This document shows positions 15,590 to 26,078 of a DNA stretch of 64,000 nt, piece by piece. The notes under the pieces were generated by a model. It was not told the DNA's origin and did not search any database. It was given only the letters and a program-made list of their open reading frames with translations. This DNA is from Pseudoduganella rivuli (lineage in GTDB: Bacteria; Pseudomonadota; Gammaproteobacteria; Burkholderiales; Burkholderiaceae_D): contig NZ_WKJJ01000001.1 of NCBI RefSeq assembly GCF_009674485.1, forward strand, positions 172,265 through 236,264. The letters run 5' to 3'. The stretch's first letter is position 1, and every line of letters starts with the position of its first letter. The position numbers were made by a program, and so were the translations under genes.

Positions 15590-16368
15590 ACGACGAACAA
15601 CGGCGGGGCCAGATCCTCGATGTACTGCGGCAGCAGGGCAGCTTGCGCGTGTCAAGGCTGGCGCAACGCTTCGGCGTCACGCCCGTCACCATCCGCACGG
15701 ACTTGCGTGCGCTGGCCGACGCCGGCCTGCTGCTGCGCCAGCATGGCTGCGCGCGCCTGCCGCACATGCCGCCGCCGGAAGCGAACCTGGCGGAAAAGCG
15801 CACGCTGCACCGCGAACGCAAGCTGCGCATTGCCGCCAGCGCGGCGGCGCTGGTGGCGGCGCAGGACAAGATCATCCTGGACGCGGGCAGCAGCACGCTG
15901 ATACTGGCGCAACAGCTGCACGCGGCCGGCACGCTGACGGTATTTACCAACAGCTTGCCGATTGCCGCCGAACTGGCGCAATCGCCCGCCATCGAACTGA
16001 TCGTGGCCGGCGGCGTCCTGCGCCATGCGTCGCAATCGCTGCAGGGACGCCAGGCCGAAGCCAGCCTGGATGGCTATGTGTTCGACAAGCTGTTCCTGGG
16101 CGCGGACGGCATCGACATGGCGTTCGGCCTGTCCACCCACGATGCGCTGGACGCCAGCCTGAACGCCCGCATGATCGCGGGCGCGCGGCGCGTCATTGTG
16201 CTGGCCGACAGTTCGAAATTCGGCCGCATCTGCCTCCACCGCATCGGCGCGCTGGAGCACATCCACACCATCGTCACGGACGCCAGCATGTCGTCCGCGA
16301 TGCGCGACGCGATCCGCGCGCGCGGCATCGAACTGATCGTCGCAGGAGACACCGGCCATGCCCACTGA
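15583..16368 (+). CDS. DeoR-family transcriptional regulator (AgaR-like)
   Basis: This 261-residue protein has an N-terminal winged helix ('RRGQILDVLRQQGSLRVSRL', then 'FGVTPVTIRTDLRALADAGL') and a C-terminal sugar-phosphate sensor domain with 'ILDAGSSTLILAQQL', 'VFTNSLPIAAEL', 'GGVLRHASQSLQG' and 'FLGADGID'. DeoR regulators of this shape repress amino-sugar operons and are released by a phosphorylated sugar. It lies inside the Aga-type operon, overlapping kbaZ by 7 nt and the deacetylase by 11 nt. Its own operator was not identified. The frame opens 21 nt earlier, but ATG 15583 begins the normal domain. Confidence 0.87.
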   Translation: MLNDEQRRGQILDVLRQQGSLRVSRLAQRFGVTPVTIRTDLRALADAGLLLRQHGCARLPHMPPPEANLAEKRTLHRERKLRIAASAAALVAAQDKIILDAGSSTLILAQQLHAAGTLTVFTNSLPIAAELAQSPAIELIVAGGVLRHASQSLQGRQAEASLDGYVFDKLFLGADGIDMAFGLSTHDALDASLNARMIAGARRVIVLADSSKFGRICLHRIGALEHIHTIVTDASMSSAMRDAIRARGIELIVAGDTGHAH

Positions 16369-17503
16369 TACCACTTCCCCCGCCGTGCTGGAAGGCCGCA
16401 TCCTCACGCCGGCCGGCTGGGTCCATGGCCGGCTGCGCGCCGGCGCCACCATCGACACCATCGAAGCCGACGCCACGGTGCGCGGCGACCGCCTGATCCT
16501 GCCGGGCTTTATCGACTTGCACGTGCACGGCGCGGACGGCGTGGACATCATGCAAGGCGGCGACGCGGCGCTGACGGTCGCCCGGTTCCATGCACGCCAC
16601 GGGACCACCTCCCTGCTGGGCACCACGATGACGGCGCCGCCGGATGAAATCGAACGGGCGCTGCACGGCGTGCGCAGCGCAATGGCGGCCGGCGATGCGC
16701 AAGGCGCGCAAATCGCCGGCGTGCACCTGGAGGGGCCGTTCCTCAACGTCCGGCGTCTCGGTGCGCAACCGCCACTGGTCGCGGGCGGCACCATCGAACA
16801 GGTACGACGCTGGCATGCCATCGCGCCGATCCGCGTGCTGACTTTGGCGCCGGAAATCCCCGGCCACCTGGAATTGATACCGCAACTGTGCGCCTTGGGC
16901 ATCCGCGTGCAGGCCGGCCACAGCGCCGGTTCGTACGAAGACGGCGTCGCCGCGCTCGATGCGGGCCTGGCCGGCTTTACGCACTTATTTAACGGTATGT
17001 CCGGCTTCAATCACTACCAGCCCGGCATGGCGGGCGCCGCGCTGGCCCACGGCGCCTATGCGGAAATCATCCCCGATTTGCAGCACGTGGCGCCGGGTGC
17101 GATCCGCGCCGCGCTGCGCGCTATCCCGCGCCTGTACGCGGTGACGGACGCCACCTCCGCCACCGGCATGCCGGACGGCCAGTACATGCTGGGCAGCCAG
17201 CGCGTGGCGAAATGCGGCGGCTGCGTGCGGCTGGTGCACGGCGATTCGCTGGCCGGCAGCGCGCTGACCATGGACCAGGCGCTGCGCAACCTGGCGCACG
17301 TCGGCCTGTCGCTGGCCGATGCGTCCGACCGCGTATCGCGCTTCCCCGCCGAATACCTGGGCTTGCACGACCGTGGCGCCATTGTGCCCGGCAAGCGGGC
17401 CGACGTCGTCGTACTCGACACTGATTTGCAAGTGCGCTCGGTGCTGCTGGCCGGGCGCTTCCTACACGCTGCCCAAGGAGAACACCATGCTGTCGTCGCC
17501 TGA
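16358..17503 (+). CDS. nagA: N-acetylhexosamine-6-phosphate deacetylase (NagA/AgaA)
   Basis: This 381-residue amidohydrolase carries the metal and catalytic motifs in order: 'GFIDLHVHGADG' (~residue 50), 'GVHLEGPFLN' (~122), 'QAGHSAGSY' (~186), 'THLFNGMSGFNH' (~207), 'VTDATSATGMPDG' with the catalytic Asp (~264), and 'RFPAEYLGL'. It converts GalNAc-6-P or GlcNAc-6-P to the free amine plus acetate. With AgaS next in the pathway, the GalNAc form (AgaA) is likely, but the two are hard to separate by eye. Confidence 0.9.
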   Translation: MPTDTTSPAVLEGRILTPAGWVHGRLRAGATIDTIEADATVRGDRLILPGFIDLHVHGADGVDIMQGGDAALTVARFHARHGTTSLLGTTMTAPPDEIERALHGVRSAMAAGDAQGAQIAGVHLEGPFLNVRRLGAQPPLVAGGTIEQVRRWHAIAPIRVLTLAPEIPGHLELIPQLCALGIRVQAGHSAGSYEDGVAALDAGLAGFTHLFNGMSGFNHYQPGMAGAALAHGAYAEIIPDLQHVAPGAIRAALRAIPRLYAVTDATSATGMPDGQYMLGSQRVAKCGGCVRLVHGDSLAGSALTMDQALRNLAHVGLSLADASDRVSRFPAEYLGLHDRGAIVPGKRADVVVLDTDLQVRSVLLAGRFLHAAQGEHHAVVA

Positions 17504-19259
17504 AAACCAAACCCGCTACCTGCTGGCCGTCGCCGGCCTGGGCGGCCTGCTGTACGGCATCGACGTCGGCATCATTGCCGGCGCCCTGCCCTACCTGGAA
17601 GCCTCCGCCGCCCAGCTGTGGAAACTGTCGTCGCAACAGTTGGGCTACGTGGTGGCGGCCGTGCTGCTGGGCTCAGTGCTGTCGTCGCTGGCGGCCGGCG
17701 CACTGGCCGAAGCCATCGGCCGCAAACCCGCCATGCTGGTGGCCGGCCTGTTGTTTTCCGCCAGCATTCCGCTGATCGCGCTGGCCGACGGCTACGTACC
17801 GCTGCTGCTGGGCCGTCTGCTGCAAGGCGTCAGCGGCGGCCTGATTGGCGTCATCGTGCCGCTGTACCTGGCCGAATCGCTGCCCGCATCCGTGCGAGGG
17901 CGCGGCACGGCACTGTTCCAGCTGTTGCTGACCGTGGGCCTGGTAGCGGCGGCCGTGATCGGCCTGGTGGTGGCGCAGCAAGTCGAGGCCGTGGCGCAAA
18001 CCAGTCCCGCAAACCTGCCCGCCGTGCAAGATGCCGCGTGGCGCCGCATCTTCTGGCTCAGTCTGACGCCGGGCCTGCTGTTTTGCGCGGGCGTGCTGGC
18101 CTTGTCGGAATCGCCCCGCTGGCTGCTGGCGCGGGGCAGGCGTGAACCCGCCCTGGCCGCGCTGTCGCGCACGCGCCGGGCGGACGACGCCGCGCGCGAA
18201 CTGGCGCTGATCGAATCGGAATCGGCCGCCCCCGCCTCCGCTTCGGGTGCCGCCGCGGAACAGGGCAGCCTGTTGCAGCGCCGCTACGTGCTGCCCTTCC
18301 TGCTGGCGTGCCTGATCCTCGCGTGCAACCAGGCGACCGGCATGAATTCCGTGCTGGCCTACGCCGTCACCATCCTGGGCCAGGGCGGCCTGTCCGGATC
18401 GCTGGCCAACTGGGGCGATTTCGCGCTGAAACTGGTCAATGCGCTGGTGACCATTGCCGCCGTCGTGCTGGTCGACCGCAAGGGCCGGCGCTTCCTGCTG
18501 ATGCTCGGCACCGGCGGCATTGTGGTCTCGCTGTGCGCGGCCGCGCTGCTGTTCCTGTCGCTCGATGCGGGCAAAAGCGACGTACGCCCGTTGCTGGCGC
18601 CGCACGTGCAAGCCAATGCGCTGCGCGTGGATGCCGCCGCGCTGCGGCAACTGGCGGCCGGCGGTACGTACCAGCTGGAAATCGCCTACAGCTACGGCCC
18701 GCTGACGCAGGTGCGCACGGTGCGGGCCGGCGACAGCCTCGATATCGCACCGCCGCAACAGATCGACGGCGACAGCGTGATCGGCGCAATGTTCCGCCGC
18801 TTGCATGTGAATCCCTTCCCCGACATGCGGCAGGCGCTGGCCGCGCCGCTGCGCATCGAACGCGCGTTGCTGGGCCAGCCGCCGGGCCGGGGCACGGGCT
18901 GGATGGTGCTGGCTTGCCTGGTGGCCTTTGTCGCCAGCTTCGCCATCGGTCCCGGCGTCTGCGTATGGCTGGCGCTGTCCGAACTGATGCCGACCCGCAT
19001 CCGTTCCAATGGCATGAGCATCGCGCTGTTGCTGAACCAGTTCGTGTCGACCGTGATCGCGGCCGTATTCCTGCCGACGGTCGGCCAGCATGGCTACGCG
19101 CCCATGTTCTTCGGCTGGGCCGCGTGCACCGTGGTGTATTTCCTCGCGGCAGCTTTCCTGCTACCGGAAACCCGTGGCAAGACGCTGGAGGAAATCGGCC
19201 GCTACTTTGAAGGCCGGCGGCAGCCATCCGGTGTGGCGGCGAACCGCAAATCGGCCTGA
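17487..19259 (+). CDS. MFS sugar porter with large periplasmic insert
   Basis: The start follows AAGGAG and gives 590 residues against the usual 450-500. Sugar-porter motifs are present: 'GIDVGIIAGALPYL' in TM1, 'EAIGRKPAML' after TM2, 'PLYLAESLPASVRGRG', 'LSESPRWLLARGR', 'DRKGRRFLL' and the final 'LPETRGKTLEEIGRYF'. The extra length is a soluble ~105-residue segment (about residues 360-468) between the helices I count as TM9 and TM10, on the periplasmic side by standard topology. It probably imports GalNAc or a related amino sugar for the operon it closes. Confidence 0.85.
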   Translation: MLSSPENQTRYLLAVAGLGGLLYGIDVGIIAGALPYLEASAAQLWKLSSQQLGYVVAAVLLGSVLSSLAAGALAEAIGRKPAMLVAGLLFSASIPLIALADGYVPLLLGRLLQGVSGGLIGVIVPLYLAESLPASVRGRGTALFQLLLTVGLVAAAVIGLVVAQQVEAVAQTSPANLPAVQDAAWRRIFWLSLTPGLLFCAGVLALSESPRWLLARGRREPALAALSRTRRADDAARELALIESESAAPASASGAAAEQGSLLQRRYVLPFLLACLILACNQATGMNSVLAYAVTILGQGGLSGSLANWGDFALKLVNALVTIAAVVLVDRKGRRFLLMLGTGGIVVSLCAAALLFLSLDAGKSDVRPLLAPHVQANALRVDAAALRQLAAGGTYQLEIAYSYGPLTQVRTVRAGDSLDIAPPQQIDGDSVIGAMFRRLHVNPFPDMRQALAAPLRIERALLGQPPGRGTGWMVLACLVAFVASFAIGPGVCVWLALSELMPTRIRSNGMSIALLLNQFVSTVIAAVFLPTVGQHGYAPMFFGWAACTVVYFLAAAFLLPETRGKTLEEIGRYFEGRRQPSGVAANRKSA

Positions 19260-19371
19260 CAGCGTTACCGTCCCGCATCAATTTATTGCCAGGAAGTCAC
19301 AAGCACGCTATCGTTAAGGTTGACAAATATCAAATGCCAACCCGCAGTCCGGCGACAGCCAGGGGAGTTGT

Positions 19372-20922
19372 GTGGTGATACGTGCACTGGAATCATTTGC
19401 CACCCGGCCAAGGCAGGGATGGGCCGCCGCGCTGGCGATCGCGCTGGCCGTTGCCGTGGCGGCCGCGCTGGGCAGCCACGCCGCGCGGGAAAGGGAACGC
19501 CAGTCGCAGTTGCAAACCGCGTTGCAGCGCCACGCGATCGAAGCCATGTCGCTGACCCTGGACGGCAACCTGATGGGCGCCATTGCCGTGCTGGGCCTGG
19601 TGCAACCCGCGATCAAGCGGGAAAGCACGGCCGACATCCCGCCCAATTCCCCGGAAGTACAGGCATTGCTTGGCAGCGTGGCCCATGCCTATCAGGCGCA
19701 GGGGCTGTTCGTGGTGGGCATCGATGGCATCGTGAAATCGTCGTGGGACGATTCCGGCAAGCCATCGACCGGCCTGCAAGTGAAATTCCGTCCCTACTTC
19801 CAGGCCGCCATGCTGGGCCGGGAAAACGTCTACGCCGCCATCAGCCTGTCGCGCGACGAACATGCGCTGTATTTCGCGGCGCCCATTTACCCCGACATGC
19901 TACGCGGCGGAAATCCGGTCGGCGCCGTGGTGGCGCGCACCGGCATGGACCAGTTGAACCGCCTGCTGGCGTCCACCGGCAAGACCGCGCTGCTGCTGTC
20001 GCCGCAAGGGGTGGTGTTCGGCAGTAACCGCAAGGAATGGCAGGGGCGGCTGGCCGGTCCCGTCACGCCGCAGCGCACCGATGACATCCGCGCCCTGCGC
20101 CAGTTCGGCAAATTGTTCGAAGAACGCCAGCCGGTCAGCCTGCCATTCGACGTTCATGCCCACGTGGCCACGGTGGATGGCAGGCGCCACATCGTGGCGT
20201 CCGCGCCCGTCAACTGGAACGACCCGGCGGGCGGCTGGCAACTGGTATTGCTGGAGGATCTGTCCCGCACCATCGCGCCGGGCCCGATCGTGCGCGACGC
20301 GCTGGCGGCGGGCGCCGGCGCCCTGCTGCTGGCGCTGATGGTGTTGCGCATGCTGCGCAGCCGCGCCGCGCTGCGTCTGTCGTCCGCGCAGTTGGAGCAG
20401 TTGGCGCACGAGCAGGCGGCGCGCGCCGAACGCAAGATGGAACAGGCGCACGTGGCGCTGCGCCTGCAACAGGCGGAAAGCCGGGAAGAAGGCATCACGG
20501 TATTCCTGGCCGAATGCCACCGCATGTTCGGCGCCTTGCAGGGCGCCGTCTATGGCGCCGAAGACGACCGCCTGCGGCTGCTGGGCAGCTACGCGGCCGG
20601 CGCGGCGCCGGCATCCGTCGCCATTGGCGAAGGCTTGCTGGGCCAGTGCGCGCGCGACCGCCAGCCCCGCGTCATTGACATGGCGACGCAGGGCGGCAGC
20701 CCGTGGCGCATCCGTTCCGGCCTGGGCGATACGGAACCGGCCGCCGTGCTGCTGGCGCCCGTGCTGCTGCAGGCGCGCCTGCTGGGCGTGGTGGAACTGG
20801 CGCTGCCCGCCCCGCCCGGCGCTGCGGCGCTGAAGCAATTTGCGGCCGTGGCGGACTTGCTGGCGGTACACCTGCAATTTGCACGCAGGACGGCGCGCAC
20901 GGCAGACGCCGTGCCGCAATAA
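19372..20922 (+). CDS. Membrane dCache-GAF sensor without output domain
   Basis: This 516-residue protein has an N-terminal TM helix (about 18-34), a periplasmic Cache-like domain (~35-305), a second TM (~312-335), a coiled coil and a C-terminal GAF domain ('[18 protein letters not shown]', 'LLAPVLLQARLLGVVELALP'). No kinase, cyclase or receiver follows. It starts at GTG 19372 (or the adjacent GTG 19375) after AGGGGAG. The next gene, 9 nt on, is a hybrid kinase whose GAF shares almost the same motifs, so the two may form one sensory complex. Confidence 0.8.
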   Translation: MVIRALESFATRPRQGWAAALAIALAVAVAAALGSHAARERERQSQLQTALQRHAIEAMSLTLDGNLMGAIAVLGLVQPAIKRESTADIPPNSPEVQALLGSVAHAYQAQGLFVVGIDGIVKSSWDDSGKPSTGLQVKFRPYFQAAMLGRENVYAAISLSRDEHALYFAAPIYPDMLRGGNPVGAVVARTGMDQLNRLLASTGKTALLLSPQGVVFGSNRKEWQGRLAGPVTPQRTDDIRALRQFGKLFEERQPVSLPFDVHAHVATVDGRRHIVASAPVNWNDPAGGWQLVLLEDLSRTIAPGPIVRDALAAGAGALLLALMVLRMLRSRAALRLSSAQLEQLAHEQAARAERKMEQAHVALRLQQAESREEGITVFLAECHRMFGALQGAVYGAEDDRLRLLGSYAAGAAPASVAIGEGLLGQCARDRQPRVIDMATQGGSPWRIRSGLGDTEPAAVLLAPVLLQARLLGVVELALPAPPGAAALKQFAAVADLLAVHLQFARRTARTADAVPQ

Positions 20923-20931
20923 GGAGAACCC

Positions 20932-23900
20932 GTGTCCCGATTCCTGAACAACCTGGAAAAGCTCAACCTGGGCATCAAGCTGGCGCTGGGCTTTGGCGGC
21001 AGCCTGTTGATCACGCTGGTATTCGGCCTGCACTACATTAATACCCACGCGCGCCTGACCAACGAGATGCTCAATCTTTACCGCAACGATTTGCTGGGTA
21101 TTTCCGCCGCCAAGGATACGCTGATCCACTTTTCCCAGCGCGGGCGCGGGCTGCGCCAGGCCATCCTGGCGCCGGACAAGGCCGGCCGCGAACAGGCGCT
21201 GGTGCTGGTGGCCGATGCGCAAAACCGGTTGAACCAGGCGCTGGAAGAATTGCGGCCCCGTATCGTCAGGGAAGAAAACCGCAAGCATCTGGCTGCGTTC
21301 GAAGACGCGTACGGCAGCTACCGCCAGCGCGTGGAAGCGGCCATCGCTTTCCTCAAGGATGGCGACGTGGAAAAAGCGCGCGCCATCGTGTCGGATCCCG
21401 ACTTCCAGAATTACGGCTTGAAGGCCAACGATGCGCTGAACCGCATCACGGAAGACAAGGAGGAAAATGCGCGCCGCCAGGTCGAGGAAATGCAGGCGCT
21501 GGCCGGCGACGAAGCGCTGCTGACCTATGCGGCGCTGGTGCTGAGCCTGGGCGTGGGCGTCGTGTTTGCGCTGCTGCTGGGCCGTTCGGTGCGGATGCCG
21601 GCGTCCCGCCTGCGCGCGGCGGTGGAAGCGCTGGCGCACGGCGACCTGGCGCACGCAGTGCCGCTGACGGACTATCCCAACGAAATAGGCCAACTGGCGC
21701 GCTCGATCGAAGTGCTGCAATCGGAAGCGCTGAAAGTGGAAACCCAGCGCTGGATCAAGGCCAACCTGGCCGCGCTGTCGAATGAATTGCAGACGGCCGA
21801 CAGTGTCGAGGCGCTGGCCGCCAAGACGCTGGCCAGCCTGGCCCCGCTGCTCAATATCGGCCATGCGGCGTTCTATTTGCATGACGACGCCGCCGCGCAA
21901 TTGAATTTCGTGGGAGGTTATGCATTCCGCGGGCAGGGAGACGGGCAGCGCACCATCGCCTCAGGCGAAGGACTGGTCGGACAGTGCGCGCGCGACCGCC
22001 AGCCTGTCATCTTCCGCCAGCCGCCGGCCGACTATATCCGCGTCGGTTCCGCGCTGGGCGACATGGCGCCGGCCAGCATCGCCATCCTGCCCGTGCAGCG
22101 CAACGAGCGCCTGCTGGCCGTGATGGAACTGGCAACCCTGGAACCGTATGACGACAAGGCGCAGGCGCTGCTCGATGGCGCGCTGGTGATCATTGCCATG
22201 AACCTGGAAATCATCGAGCGCAACCTGCGCATGCACGTGCTGCTGGAAGAAAACCGCCGCACCAACTTCCTCACCGATATCGCGCTGGAACTGACCAACA
22301 GCGGCTACTGGGTGGTCGATTACAGCGATCCCGACCATTACTTCCAGTCGGAACGCTCGGCGCGCCTGCTGGGCGAACCCGTCAAACCCAATGGCCGCTA
22401 CCACTTGCAGGCGGAATGGTTCGACCGCCTGCTGGCGGCCGATCCCGAGGCCGCCGCCACCACGGTGGAGCGCTACCAGGGCACGCTTGATGGCAAATAC
22501 CCGATGTACGACGCGGTCTACGCCTACCTGCGCCCCGAAGACGGCCGCGTGATCTGGCTGCACGCGTTCGGCAAGGTCGTGCGCGACGAACAGACTGGCG
22601 CCGTGCGCTACATGTACGGCGCTTACCAGGACATCACGGCGCAGCGCGCCGCCGAAGACGAATTGCGCGTAGCGAAAGAACTGGCGCAGGCCGCGACCCG
22701 CGCCAAGAGCGATTTCCTGGCCAACATGAGCCACGAAATCCGCACGCCGATGAACGCCATCATCGGCATGAGCCACCTGGCGCTGCAAACCAACCTCGAC
22801 AAGCGCCAGCGCAATTACGTGGAAAAAGTCCACCGCGCGGGCGAAAACCTGCTGGGCATCATCAACGACATCCTCGACTTTTCCAAGATCGAAGCCGGCA
22901 AGATGACCATCGAACACACGGATTTCGACCTCAACGACGTGATGGACAACCTGGCCAGCATGATTGCGTTCAAGGCCGAAGACAAGGGTCTCGAACTGTT
23001 GTTCCAGCTGGGCGCCGACGTCCCCGTGTCATTGGTGGGCGACCCGCTGCGGCTGGGCCAGGTGTTGATCAACCTGGCCAACAATGCCGTGAAATTCACG
23101 GAAAAAGGCGACATCATCATCGGCGTGGAAACCGTTGCGGCCGACGACACGTCGGTGGAATTGCATTTCTGGGTCAGCGATACGGGCATCGGCATGACGG
23201 AAGAACAGGCAGCCAAATTGTTCCAGTCCTTCAGCCAGGCCGACGCGTCGACCACGCGCAAGTTCGGCGGCACCGGCCTGGGCCTCGTGATATGCAAGAA
23301 CCTGTTGAACATGATGGACGGGAAGATCTGGATCACCAGCACGCCGGGCCAGGGTTCCACTTTCCACTGTCACGCACGGTTCGGGCTGCAAGCCCATCCC
23401 CGCCCCCGCCGCATGTTCCGCGCCGAGGAACTGGCCGGCATCCGCGTGCTGGTGGTGGACGACAACGCGTCGGCGCGCGAAATCCTGTCCACCATGGCGC
23501 GCAATTTCGGCCTGGAAGTGGACATGGCGTGGCATGGCCAGCAAGCCATCGAAATGGTGGCCAAATCCGAAAAACAGGCGCTGCCCTATGACGTCATCCT
23601 GATGGACTGGAAAATGCCCGGCATGGATGGCATCGAAACCGTGCAGCGCATGCAGGAAACAGGATTGGTCCACCTGCCCGCCGTCATCATGGTCACGGCT
23701 TACGGCCGTGAAGAAGCGCTGTCGTCGGCCGCCGGCCGGGGCGTGGAACTGCATTCCGTGCTGACCAAGCCGGTGACGCCATCGACCCTGCTGGAAGCCG
23801 TGGGACAGGCGCTGGGCAAAGGCGTCATCGTGGAAACCCGGGCCAGCGGCAAGAGCCAGCAAAACAGCGAAACCATGGCCCGGCTGCATGGCGCGCGGGT

Positions 23901-24930
23901 GCTGCTGGTGGAAGACAACGACATGAACCAGGAACTGGCCATGGACTTGCTGGCGAAAGCCGGTATCGACGTGGTGCTGGCCAACCATGGCCAGGAAGCG
24001 CTCGATATCCTCGCCGACGACACACGATTCGACGGCGTGCTGATGGATTGCCAGATGCCGGTGCTCGACGGCTATGCGGCGTCGCGGGCGATACGGGCCA
24101 TGCCGGCGTTCGACAAGTTGCCGATCATCGCCATGACAGCGAACGCCATGGCGGGCGACCGTGAAAAAGTGCTGGCAGCGGGCATGCAAGACCATATCGC
24201 CAAGCCGATCAACGTGGCAGACATGTTTGCCACGATGGCGCGCTGGATCACGCCGGCGCATGGTACGGGCGATGCTTGCGCATCCCCTGTCACGATGCCG
24301 GACGGCGCGGCGCCGCTGCCGCCGCTGCCGGGCATCCGCCTCCAGGCGGGACTGGCCACGGCCATGGGCAACGAAGCGCTGTACCGCCGCCTGCTGGTGA
24401 AATTCAATGACAGCCAGGCGGCGTTTTCCGCCGCATTCCGGGCGTCGCTGTCGGATGCCGATCCGGCCGCACCCACGCGCGCCGCCCATACCCTGAAAGG
24501 CATGGCGGGCAATATTGGCGCCATGGGCGTGCACGCGGCGGCACAACTATTGGAAACCGCCTGCGCCAATGGCGCGCCGGCGGAGCAACTGATGCCGCTG
24601 CTGGACGCGGTGGAACTGGAACTGGCGCCCGTGATCGCGGGCCTGCACGGGCTGGCAGCACAGGGCGCCGTTGTGCCTGCCGTGCCGGCTGCTCCCACGC
24701 CACCGGCGCAGGTGGACCAGTCCGCATTGCTCGACCATGCACAGCGCCTGAAAGCGCTGCTGGCGGACAGCGATTCGGAGGCGGCCGACCTGTGGGAATC
24801 GCACGGCGACCTGTTCAAGGCGGCCTGGCCGCGCCACTGGAAGCGAATCGAAACGGGATTGTCCGACCTGGACCTGGACGCGGCGCTGGCCGCGCTCGAT
24901 GAAGCATTGAATGAGGGAGCCACAGCATGA
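20932..24930 (+). CDS. Hybrid histidine kinase with GAF, PAS, two receivers and HPt
   Basis: This 1332-residue inner-membrane phosphorelay protein is laid out as follows. TM1 is at ~17-36 and a four-helix sensor follows to ~190. TM2 is at ~193-214, HAMP to ~268, GAF ~285-425 and PAS ~430-560. HisKA has '[16 protein letters not shown]' (phospho-His ~601), then HATPase with '[11 protein letters not shown]'-type N box and '[11 protein letters not shown]'. Receiver 1 starts ~835 with Asp ~890 ('[11 protein letters not shown]'), and receiver 2 starts ~989 with Asp ~1037 ('[11 protein letters not shown]'). HPt carries '[13 protein letters not shown]' (His ~1185). All phosphotransfer residues look intact. 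It overlaps the HD-GYP gene by 4 nt. Confidence 0.93.
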   Translation: MSRFLNNLEKLNLGIKLALGFGGSLLITLVFGLHYINTHARLTNEMLNLYRNDLLGISAAKDTLIHFSQRGRGLRQAILAPDKAGREQALVLVADAQNRLNQALEELRPRIVREENRKHLAAFEDAYGSYRQRVEAAIAFLKDGDVEKARAIVSDPDFQNYGLKANDALNRITEDKEENARRQVEEMQALAGDEALLTYAALVLSLGVGVVFALLLGRSVRMPASRLRAAVEALAHGDLAHAVPLTDYPNEIGQLARSIEVLQSEALKVETQRWIKANLAALSNELQTADSVEALAAKTLASLAPLLNIGHAAFYLHDDAAAQLNFVGGYAFRGQGDGQRTIASGEGLVGQCARDRQPVIFRQPPADYIRVGSALGDMAPASIAILPVQRNERLLAVMELATLEPYDDKAQALLDGALVIIAMNLEIIERNLRMHVLLEENRRTNFLTDIALELTNSGYWVVDYSDPDHYFQSERSARLLGEPVKPNGRYHLQAEWFDRLLAADPEAAATTVERYQGTLDGKYPMYDAVYAYLRPEDGRVIWLHAFGKVVRDEQTGAVRYMYGAYQDITAQRAAEDELRVAKELAQAATRAKSDFLANMSHEIRTPMNAIIGMSHLALQTNLDKRQRNYVEKVHRAGENLLGIINDILDFSKIEAGKMTIEHTDFDLNDVMDNLASMIAFKAEDKGLELLFQLGADVPVSLVGDPLRLGQVLINLANNAVKFTEKGDIIIGVETVAADDTSVELHFWVSDTGIGMTEEQAAKLFQSFSQADASTTRKFGGTGLGLVICKNLLNMMDGKIWITSTPGQGSTFHCHARFGLQAHPRPRRMFRAEELAGIRVLVVDDNASAREILSTMARNFGLEVDMAWHGQQAIEMVAKSEKQALPYDVILMDWKMPGMDGIETVQRMQETGLVHLPAVIMVTAYGREEALSSAAGRGVELHSVLTKPVTPSTLLEAVGQALGKGVIVETRASGKSQQNSETMARLHGARVLLVEDNDMNQELAMDLLAKAGIDVVLANHGQEALDILADDTRFDGVLMDCQMPVLDGYAASRAIRAMPAFDKLPIIAMTANAMAGDREKVLAAGMQDHIAKPINVADMFATMARWITPAHGTGDACASPVTMPDGAAPLPPLPGIRLQAGLATAMGNEALYRRLLVKFNDSQAAFSAAFRASLSDADPAAPTRAAHTLKGMAGNIGAMGVHAAAQLLETACANGAPAEQLMPLLDAVELELAPVIAGLHGLAAQGAVVPAVPAAPTPPAQVDQSALLDHAQRLKALLADSDSEAADLWESHGDLFKAAWPRHWKRIETGLSDLDLDAALAALDEALNEGATA

Positions 24931-26078
24931 CTGAAGAGTTGATCGCAAGGAAAACCATCCTGCTGGTCGATGACGCGCCCGACAACCTGGTGCTGATGAA
25001 CGATTTGCTGAAAGACCAGTACAAGATCAAGATCGCCAACCATGGCGAAAAGGCGCTGCGGATTGCCCAGTCCAGCGCGCCGGACCTGATCCTGCTCGAC
25101 ATCATGATGCCGGAAATGGATGGCTATGAAGTGTGCCGCCGCCTGAAGGCCGATGCCGCCACGCGCCACATCCCCGTGATATTCCTGACCGCGAAGGCCG
25201 ACGCGGAAGCCGAGGAAATGGGCTTGCTGCTGGGCGCCGTCGATTACATCACAAAACCCATCAGCCCCGCCGTCTGCCTGGCGCGCGTGCGCAACCACTT
25301 GCTGCTGAAGGACAGCGCGGACTTCCTGCGCGATAAAAATGAATTCCTGGAAAACGAAGTGTTTTCCCGCACGCAGGAAGTCATGGCGATCCAGGACGTG
25401 ACGATCCTGGCCATGGCGTCGATGGCGGAAACGCGCGACTCGGAAACCGGCAACCATATCCGCCGCACGCAATATTATGTGAAAGCGCTGGCGGAAAAGC
25501 TGAAAACCCATCCCCGCTTTGCCGCCACCCTGAGCGACACCTATATCAACCTGCTGTTCAAGTCGGCGCCGCTGCACGATATCGGCAAGGTCGGCATTCC
25601 CGACCGCATCCTGCTGAAGCCGGGCAAGTTCGAGCCCCATGAATTTGAAATCATGAAGACCCACACCACGCTGGGCCGCGACGCCATCGCCCATGCGGAA
25701 AAGCAGCTGGGCATGACCATGCCCTTCCTGTCGCTGGCCAAGGAAATCGCGTACGGCCACCAGGAAAAATGGGATGGTTCCGGCTACCCGCAGGGCGTAT
25801 CGGGCGAAGCCATTCCCGTGTCCGCGCGGCTGATGGCGGTGGCCGACGTCTATGACGCGCTGATCAGCCGGCGCGTCTACAAGGATGGCATGCCCCATGA
25901 AAAAGCCGTGCAGATCCTGATCGACGGACGGGGTTCCCACTTCGACCCGGATATCCTGGACGCCTTCATCGAACTGCAGGATGAATTCCGTGCCATTGCG
26001 GCGCGCTTCCACGACAGCGACGCCACCATGGCCGAGAAAAAAGAACAGGTCGAACGCATGACCGGAGGTGCGCAGTGA
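24927..26078 (+). CDS. Response regulator with HD-GYP phosphodiesterase domain
   Basis: Residues ~8-125 form a receiver ('[18 protein letters not shown]', phospho-Asp in '[16 protein letters not shown]', Lys in 'YITKPIS'). Residues ~160-370 form an HD-GYP domain with '[18 protein letters not shown]', '[16 protein letters not shown]' (the HD pair), '[14 protein letters not shown]' and '[15 protein letters not shown]'. HD-GYP proteins hydrolyse cyclic di-GMP, so phosphorylation by the upstream kinase probably sets c-di-GMP levels. The start overlaps the kinase stop (ATGA). Confidence 0.93.
   Translation: MTEELIARKTILLVDDAPDNLVLMNDLLKDQYKIKIANHGEKALRIAQSSAPDLILLDIMMPEMDGYEVCRRLKADAATRHIPVIFLTAKADAEAEEMGLLLGAVDYITKPISPAVCLARVRNHLLLKDSADFLRDKNEFLENEVFSRTQEVMAIQDVTILAMASMAETRDSETGNHIRRTQYYVKALAEKLKTHPRFAATLSDTYINLLFKSAPLHDIGKVGIPDRILLKPGKFEPHEFEIMKTHTTLGRDAIAHAEKQLGMTMPFLSLAKEIAYGHQEKWDGSGYPQGVSGEAIPVSARLMAVADVYDALISRRVYKDGMPHEKAVQILIDGRGSHFDPDILDAFIELQDEFRAIAARFHDSDATMAEKKEQVERMTGGAQ

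Noticed and set aside
19320..19350. Promoter with TTGACA at 19320
   Set aside because: A good -35 hexamer is present, but no acceptable -10 lies 16-18 bp downstream, so no promoter is called.
19900..21900. Long minus-strand open frame over the sensor genes
   Set aside because: Arg/Gln/His-rich composition without domains. It is a mirror of the real plus-strand sensor and kinase genes.
24072..26012. 646-codon minus-strand open frame
   Set aside because: Antisense to the hybrid kinase and HD-GYP genes, which carry complete motifs. No recognisable domain on this strand.
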